The notes beneath the pieces were generated by a model. The model had not been told where the DNA came from and did no database searches. It was given only the letters and a program-made list of their open reading frames with translations. Below are positions 60,852 to 64,000 of a DNA stretch of 64,000 nt, piece after piece. Position 1 is the first letter of the stretch. Every line of letters starts with the position of its first letter. The translations under genes and the position numbers were made by a program. Source of the DNA: Stenotrophomonas cyclobalanopsidis (GTDB taxonomy: Bacteria; Pseudomonadota; Gammaproteobacteria; Xanthomonadales; Xanthomonadaceae); contig NZ_VYKI01000010.1 of NCBI RefSeq assembly GCF_008710035.1, positions 23,304 to 87,303 on the forward strand, read 5' to 3'.

Positions 60852-61547
60852 TTACTGCTTGAGCGGAATCACACGGATTTCCACGCGGCGGTTCTGCGCG
60901 CGGCCGGCGTCGGTGCTGTTGTCGGCAATCGGATAGGCCTTGCCGGCGCCCAAGGTTTCAATGCGCACCTGCTGCACGCCCTGGCCGACCAGATACTGGG
61001 CCACCGAATCCGCGCGCTCCTTCGACAGGCGGTTGTTCACCGCGTCGCTGCCGATGCTGTCGGTGTGGCCGACCACTTCGATCATGGTCTGGTTGTACTC
61101 GTTCAGCGTGCTGGCCACGCCATTGAGCGAGCCGTAGAACTGCGGCTTCAACGCCGACTTGCCGAAATCGAAGGTGATGCCGTCCGGCAGGTTCAGGGTG
61201 ATGTTGTCGCCCTGGCGCTGCACGTCGATGCCGGTGTTGGCGGTACGCTCACGCAGGGCGCGCTCCTGACGATCCTGGTAGTTGCCGATGGCTGCGCCGC
61301 TCAGCGCGCCGATGCCGGCACCGACCAGCGCGTGCTGCCGGCGCTCGGTAGCGCTGTTGCCGCTCAGCAGGCCTGCAGCCACGCCGACGGCGGTACCGAT
61401 CAGGGCGCCGCGACCGGTGCGGTTCTGCTGCTCGGTCGGGTTGCCGTACTGGTCACTCTGCACGTAGGAGCCGCCGGTGGCGCACGCCGTCAGCGCGGCA
61501 GCGGTCATCAGGGCCAGGGCGACGTTGCGGGTGGTGTTGCGGATCAT
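60852..61547 (-). CDS. OmpA-domain lipoprotein (YiaD/OprL-like)
   Basis: A 231-residue lipoprotein. The signal ends at a lipobox TAAALTAC with Cys22. A glycine-zipper region (about 45-95, GALIGTAVGVAAGLLSG and VGAGIGALSGAAIG) suggests membrane association. The OmpA C-terminal peptidoglycan-binding domain covers about 120-230, with GITFDFGKSALKP, EVVGHTDSIGSDAVNNRLS and AQNRRVEIRV carrying the Asp and Arg that grip diaminopimelate. AAGGAG precedes ATG 61547. The protein is likely a bridge between outer membrane and cell wall. Confidence 0.92.
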   Translation of the reverse strand: MIRNTTRNVALALMTAAALTACATGGSYVQSDQYGNPTEQQNRTGRGALIGTAVGVAAGLLSGNSATERRQHALVGAGIGALSGAAIGNYQDRQERALRERTANTGIDVQRQGDNITLNLPDGITFDFGKSALKPQFYGSLNGVASTLNEYNQTMIEVVGHTDSIGSDAVNNRLSKERADSVAQYLVGQGVQQVRIETLGAGKAYPIADNSTDAGRAQNRRVEIRVIPLKQ

Positions 61548-61685
61548 GGTGGTCTCCTTGGATGCCGGCCAATGCGGCGTGTGAACGGTCCGGAGGATAT
61601 ACAGCCCGGCGCGATGCCGGGATGATGGATGTGACGTCCGGACGTGCAGCATTCAGCTTTCTGAGCCGGCCTTCATCCGTGCACT

Positions 61686-63107
61686 TTACTGCCCGCCCGT
61701 GCTCCGGTAAGCGGCCAGCGCAGCATCCCGGCCTGCGGCGAGATCCACCAGCGGCGTGCGTGGGTAACCGGGCGCTTTCTCCGCCAGCAGCTGCGGGTGC
61801 TGCCACGGGGCGAACCGCGCCTTGACCGGCAGCGCCGCCAGTTCCGGCACCCAGCGCGTGATGTAGCGCGCCTGCGGATCGAATTTCTCGGCCTGGGTGA
61901 CCGGATTGAACACCCGGAAATACGGCGCCGCGTCAGCGCCGGTACCGGCCACCCACTGCCAGCCCATGGTGTTGTTGGCCAGGTCGGCATCGACCAGCGT
62001 GTCCCAGAACCAGCGCGCGCCGTGCAGCCAGTGCGCGCGCAGGTGCTTGCACAGGTAGCTGGCGACGATCATGCGCACCCGGTTGTGCATGTAGCCGGTG
62101 TGCCACAGTTCGCGCAGTCCCGCATCGACGAGCGGCACGCCGGTGTTGCCGCGCTGCCAGTCATGCAGCTGCGCGCTGCTGGGATTGGCCCAGCGGAAGC
62201 GATCGAAGCGCGGATTGAGGTTCTCGTTCGTCGTCTTCGGGAAATGGTGCAGCAGGTGATAGGCAAAATCACGCCAGCCGAGCTGGCGCAGGTAACCATC
62301 GATGTCGGCATCGGTGCCGGCGCTGCGCAGGCCTTCCAGCGCATGGGCGATGCGCCACGGTGCAATCTCACCAAAATGCAGGTGCGGCGACATCCGCGAG
62401 GTACCTACACGGTCCGGCAGGTCGCGTTGCTCGCGGTACCCGCGCAGGGCGCCATCCTCGAACACCGACAACGCCTCCAGCGCACCCGCCTCGCCCGGCT
62501 GCCAGTGCTCCCAGAAGCCGGTGTCCCAGTCCAGCGTCGGCGCCAGCTGCAGCTCCTCCAGCGCGAGGCTGGCGACGCCGTGCGATGCCAGCTTCTTCGG
62601 CGCGGGTTGCAGCGCAGGCAGGCGCCAGTGGCTGAGCACGTTGCGCCAGTAAGGGGTGAACACCTTGTACGGCTGCCCCTGCTGGGTGGCGACATCCCAC
62701 GGCTCGAACAGCAGGCTGCCGTTGCAGCTCTGCGCATCAACGCCCTGCTCGCGCAGGGTGCGCTTGATGCTGGCGTCGCGCGGTTGGGTGGCCGGCTCGT
62801 ACTTGCGGTTCCAGTAAACGGCCTCGGCGCCGCTCTCTTCGATCAGCGCCTGCAGCGCGTCCAGGCTGTCGCCGCTGCGCAGCACCAGCGCCGAACCGCG
62901 CGCGCGCAGGTCGGCATCGAGCGCGGCCAGCGAGCGGTTTCGCCAGGCATCCGATGCTGCGCCGGGCACCCATTCGCCCTCCTCCTGCGGCGCATGGATG
63001 TAGACCGGCACCACCTCGTGGCCGGCATCGAGCGCGGCCTGCAGGGCCGGATTGTCCTGCAGCCGCAGATCGCGGCGGAACCACACCAACGCTACCGACA
63101 CGTGCAT
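61686..63107 (-). CDS. phrB: Deoxyribodipyrimidine photolyase
   Basis: A 473-residue light-driven enzyme that splits cyclobutane pyrimidine dimers. The N-terminal antenna-binding domain starts LVWFRRDLRLQDNPAL. The FAD/catalytic domain has TSRMSPHLHFGEIAPWRI, VPLVDAGLRELWHTGYMHN, RMIVASYLCKHL and the terminal AEKFDPQARYITRWVPEL. Length fits class I CPD photolyases. ATG at 63107 fits the family start; 18 residues further upstream are less likely. Confidence 0.94.
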   Translation of the reverse strand: MHVSVALVWFRRDLRLQDNPALQAALDAGHEVVPVYIHAPQEEGEWVPGAASDAWRNRSLAALDADLRARGSALVLRSGDSLDALQALIEESGAEAVYWNRKYEPATQPRDASIKRTLREQGVDAQSCNGSLLFEPWDVATQQGQPYKVFTPYWRNVLSHWRLPALQPAPKKLASHGVASLALEELQLAPTLDWDTGFWEHWQPGEAGALEALSVFEDGALRGYREQRDLPDRVGTSRMSPHLHFGEIAPWRIAHALEGLRSAGTDADIDGYLRQLGWRDFAYHLLHHFPKTTNENLNPRFDRFRWANPSSAQLHDWQRGNTGVPLVDAGLRELWHTGYMHNRVRMIVASYLCKHLRAHWLHGARWFWDTLVDADLANNTMGWQWVAGTGADAAPYFRVFNPVTQAEKFDPQARYITRWVPELAALPVKARFAPWQHPQLLAEKAPGYPRTPLVDLAAGRDAALAAYRSTGGQ

Positions 63108-63210
63108 CGCCTTCGTTCTGGATGGCGCACATGATAGCCAGCCGCGGTGAAGGCATTGCACGCGGGTCCGTCTGCTAGGCTGCCGGGCCCGTTACCGGAA
63201 CAATGACGCC

Positions 63211-63795
63211 ATGGATGACCTGCACGCTGCCTTCGCCCATTTCGGCCCGTTGCAGGCACAGGACGGACGTGACTGGGACGGCCCGTTCCCGCTGCCGCCA
63301 GAGCTGGCGCGTTTCTACGCACAGGTCGGGCCACTGGGCCACGAGATCAATGCCAAGGTCGGCCGTGCCGGCATCACCATTCCCGGTCTGGAGGTGTGGA
63401 TTCCCCCGCTGCAACGCCTGTGGCGCCACCAGGCAGGGTATCGCTGGAATGGCATCAGCGGCGAGCCGATCGACAGCTGGCCGTCGAACTGGCTGGTGAT
63501 TGCCGATCGCGGCGCCGATCCGTTCATCCTCGACCTGGATGTCGGCCGCGTGTTGTTCAGCCACCACGGCGCAGGCCTGCTGGAGGCCGGCGAGATCGCT
63601 ACGGATGTGCCGACCCTGATGGCTGCGCTGGCCGCCGCAGGCACGGTCTACTTCGATGCCGGCAATGATCTCTACAACGATGATGACGATGGCGGCATCC
63701 GCGCCGAGCACCAGGAGGCAGCCGTGCAGGCGGTGGCCCAGGTGCTGGGCGACCGCCGGCAGGCCGAGTCATTCATCGAGACGCTGCAGGGCTGA
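63211..63795 (+). CDS. SMI1/KNR4 (SUKH)-like protein
   Basis: A 194-residue acidic protein that resembles the SMI1/KNR4/SUKH superfamily: LPPELARFYAQVGPLGHEIN near residue 28 and SWPSNWLVIADRGADPFILD near 88. SUKH proteins are often immunity proteins against nuclease toxins, or act in cell-wall signalling in fungi, but no toxin gene is adjacent here. The acidic stretch DLYNDDDDGG is near residue 152. An alternative ATG lies eight bases upstream in another frame and is not used. SMAG palindromes begin right after the stop. Confidence 0.7.
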   Translation: MDDLHAAFAHFGPLQAQDGRDWDGPFPLPPELARFYAQVGPLGHEINAKVGRAGITIPGLEVWIPPLQRLWRHQAGYRWNGISGEPIDSWPSNWLVIADRGADPFILDLDVGRVLFSHHGAGLLEAGEIATDVPTLMAALAAAGTVYFDAGNDLYNDDDDGGIRAEHQEAAVQAVAQVLGDRRQAESFIETLQG

Positions 63796-63850
63796 ATCCA
63801 CGCATGGCGTGGATCTACTCGAGCTACATCCACGCATGGCGTGGATCTAC
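63796..63850. repeat. Two directly repeated SMAG palindromes over the ppa stop
   Basis: 63796-63818 and 63828-63850 are identical 23-base palindromes ending GATCTAC. The second contains the TAG stop codon of the minus-strand ppa gene. Confidence 0.92.
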
Positions 63851-64000
63851 TTTTCGAAGCGCTTCATCGCCTCGCTGATCAGCGCACGGGCTTCGGCCGC
63901 ATTGCCCCAGCCATTGAGCTGCACCGGATTACGGCCGGCCGGCAGGTCCTTGTAGACCCGGAAGAACGCCTCGATGCGCTGCCGTTCGATCTCGGGCAGA
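63847..64000 (-). CDS. ppa: Inorganic pyrophosphatase, 3' end (partial)
   Basis: The last 50 codons of a minus-strand gene that runs off the window edge. The C terminus reads IEAFFRVYKDLPAGRNPVQL then NGWGNAAEARALISEAMKRF, matching the end of soluble family I inorganic pyrophosphatase, which hydrolyses pyrophosphate made by biosynthetic reactions. The active site lies outside the window. The TAG stop falls within a SMAG palindrome, the G of AAG plus TAG forming its GTAG tetranucleotide. Confidence 0.85.
   Translation of the reverse strand, partial: LPEIERQRIEAFFRVYKDLPAGRNPVQLNGWGNAAEARALISEAMKRFEK

Overview
The window is a high-GC, gene-dense chromosomal segment from a Stenotrophomonas of the S. 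maltophilia type (Xanthomonadaceae). Three things support this. The operon order NAD(P)-binding protein, membrane fusion protein, RND permease, SDR, outer membrane factor with a divergent LysR gene matches the S. maltophilia smeU1-V-W-U2-X/smeRv locus. GTAG-ended short palindromes (the SMAG/REP family) sit in most intergenic gaps. The individual proteins (FimX, FabV, OmlA/BamE, RatA/RnfH, the secDF-yajC-tgt-queA order) look like those of Xanthomonadaceae. I see no insertion sequence, prophage, CRISPR array, rRNA or ordinary tRNA gene.

Layout. 1-6060: cold-shock protein, YaiI, an RluA-like pseudouridine synthase, YaeQ, an HI0933-type flavoprotein and FimX. 6172-8182: fabV and a 750-base repeat-rich gap. 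8183-13951: queA-tgt-yajC-secD-secF on the minus strand (queuosine synthesis plus the Sec accessory complex). 14162-19298: class III aminotransferase, LOG-family protein and a GAF-GAF-GGDEF-EAL protein. 19319-23671: ECF sigma factor with its membrane anti-sigma partner, YigZ, an ABC exporter and a 64-residue protein. 23878-27885: tyrA-pdxY, a second repeat-rich gap, then fsr with a divergent AraC regulator. 28910-35713: the heat-shock cluster hrcA-grpE-dnaK-dnaJ with divergent recN. 35818-40372: LysR, an SGNH hydrolase, fur/bamE, ratA-rnfH and smpB. 40517-49562: membrane and secreted proteins of unknown role around the tmRNA gene ssrA, a lipoprotein hydrolase, a TonB-dependent receptor and an EEP-family hydrolase. 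49714-58709: the SmeVWX multidrug efflux operon and its regulator. 58868-64000: a LysR/SDR divergent pair, an OmpA-type lipoprotein, photolyase, a SUKH-like protein and the 3' end of ppa.

How the genes work together. Several blocks are functional units: Sec translocation (YajC/SecD/SecF), protein folding (HrcA-regulated DnaK/DnaJ/GrpE), trans-translation (SmpB and tmRNA are about 2 kb apart), c-di-GMP signalling (a degenerate FimX sensor and an apparently catalytic hybrid protein) and drug efflux (Sme pump with two dehydrogenase-like proteins).

The most unusual content is non-coding. Three copies of a composite long-hairpin element (7573-7762, 25944-26205, 26416-26672) have perfect 25-bp arms. 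In one copy the arm sequence is largely different, yet both arms have changed together. The core between the arms is conserved, can form an alternative hairpin, and carries a nested-hairpin insert in two of the three copies. This is the best candidate for a structured DNA/RNA element worth describing. Other items worth checking are a cluster of DnaA-box-like sites downstream of tyrA, a possible 75-residue leader peptide overlapping smeU1, and palindromes that supply stop codons to genes.
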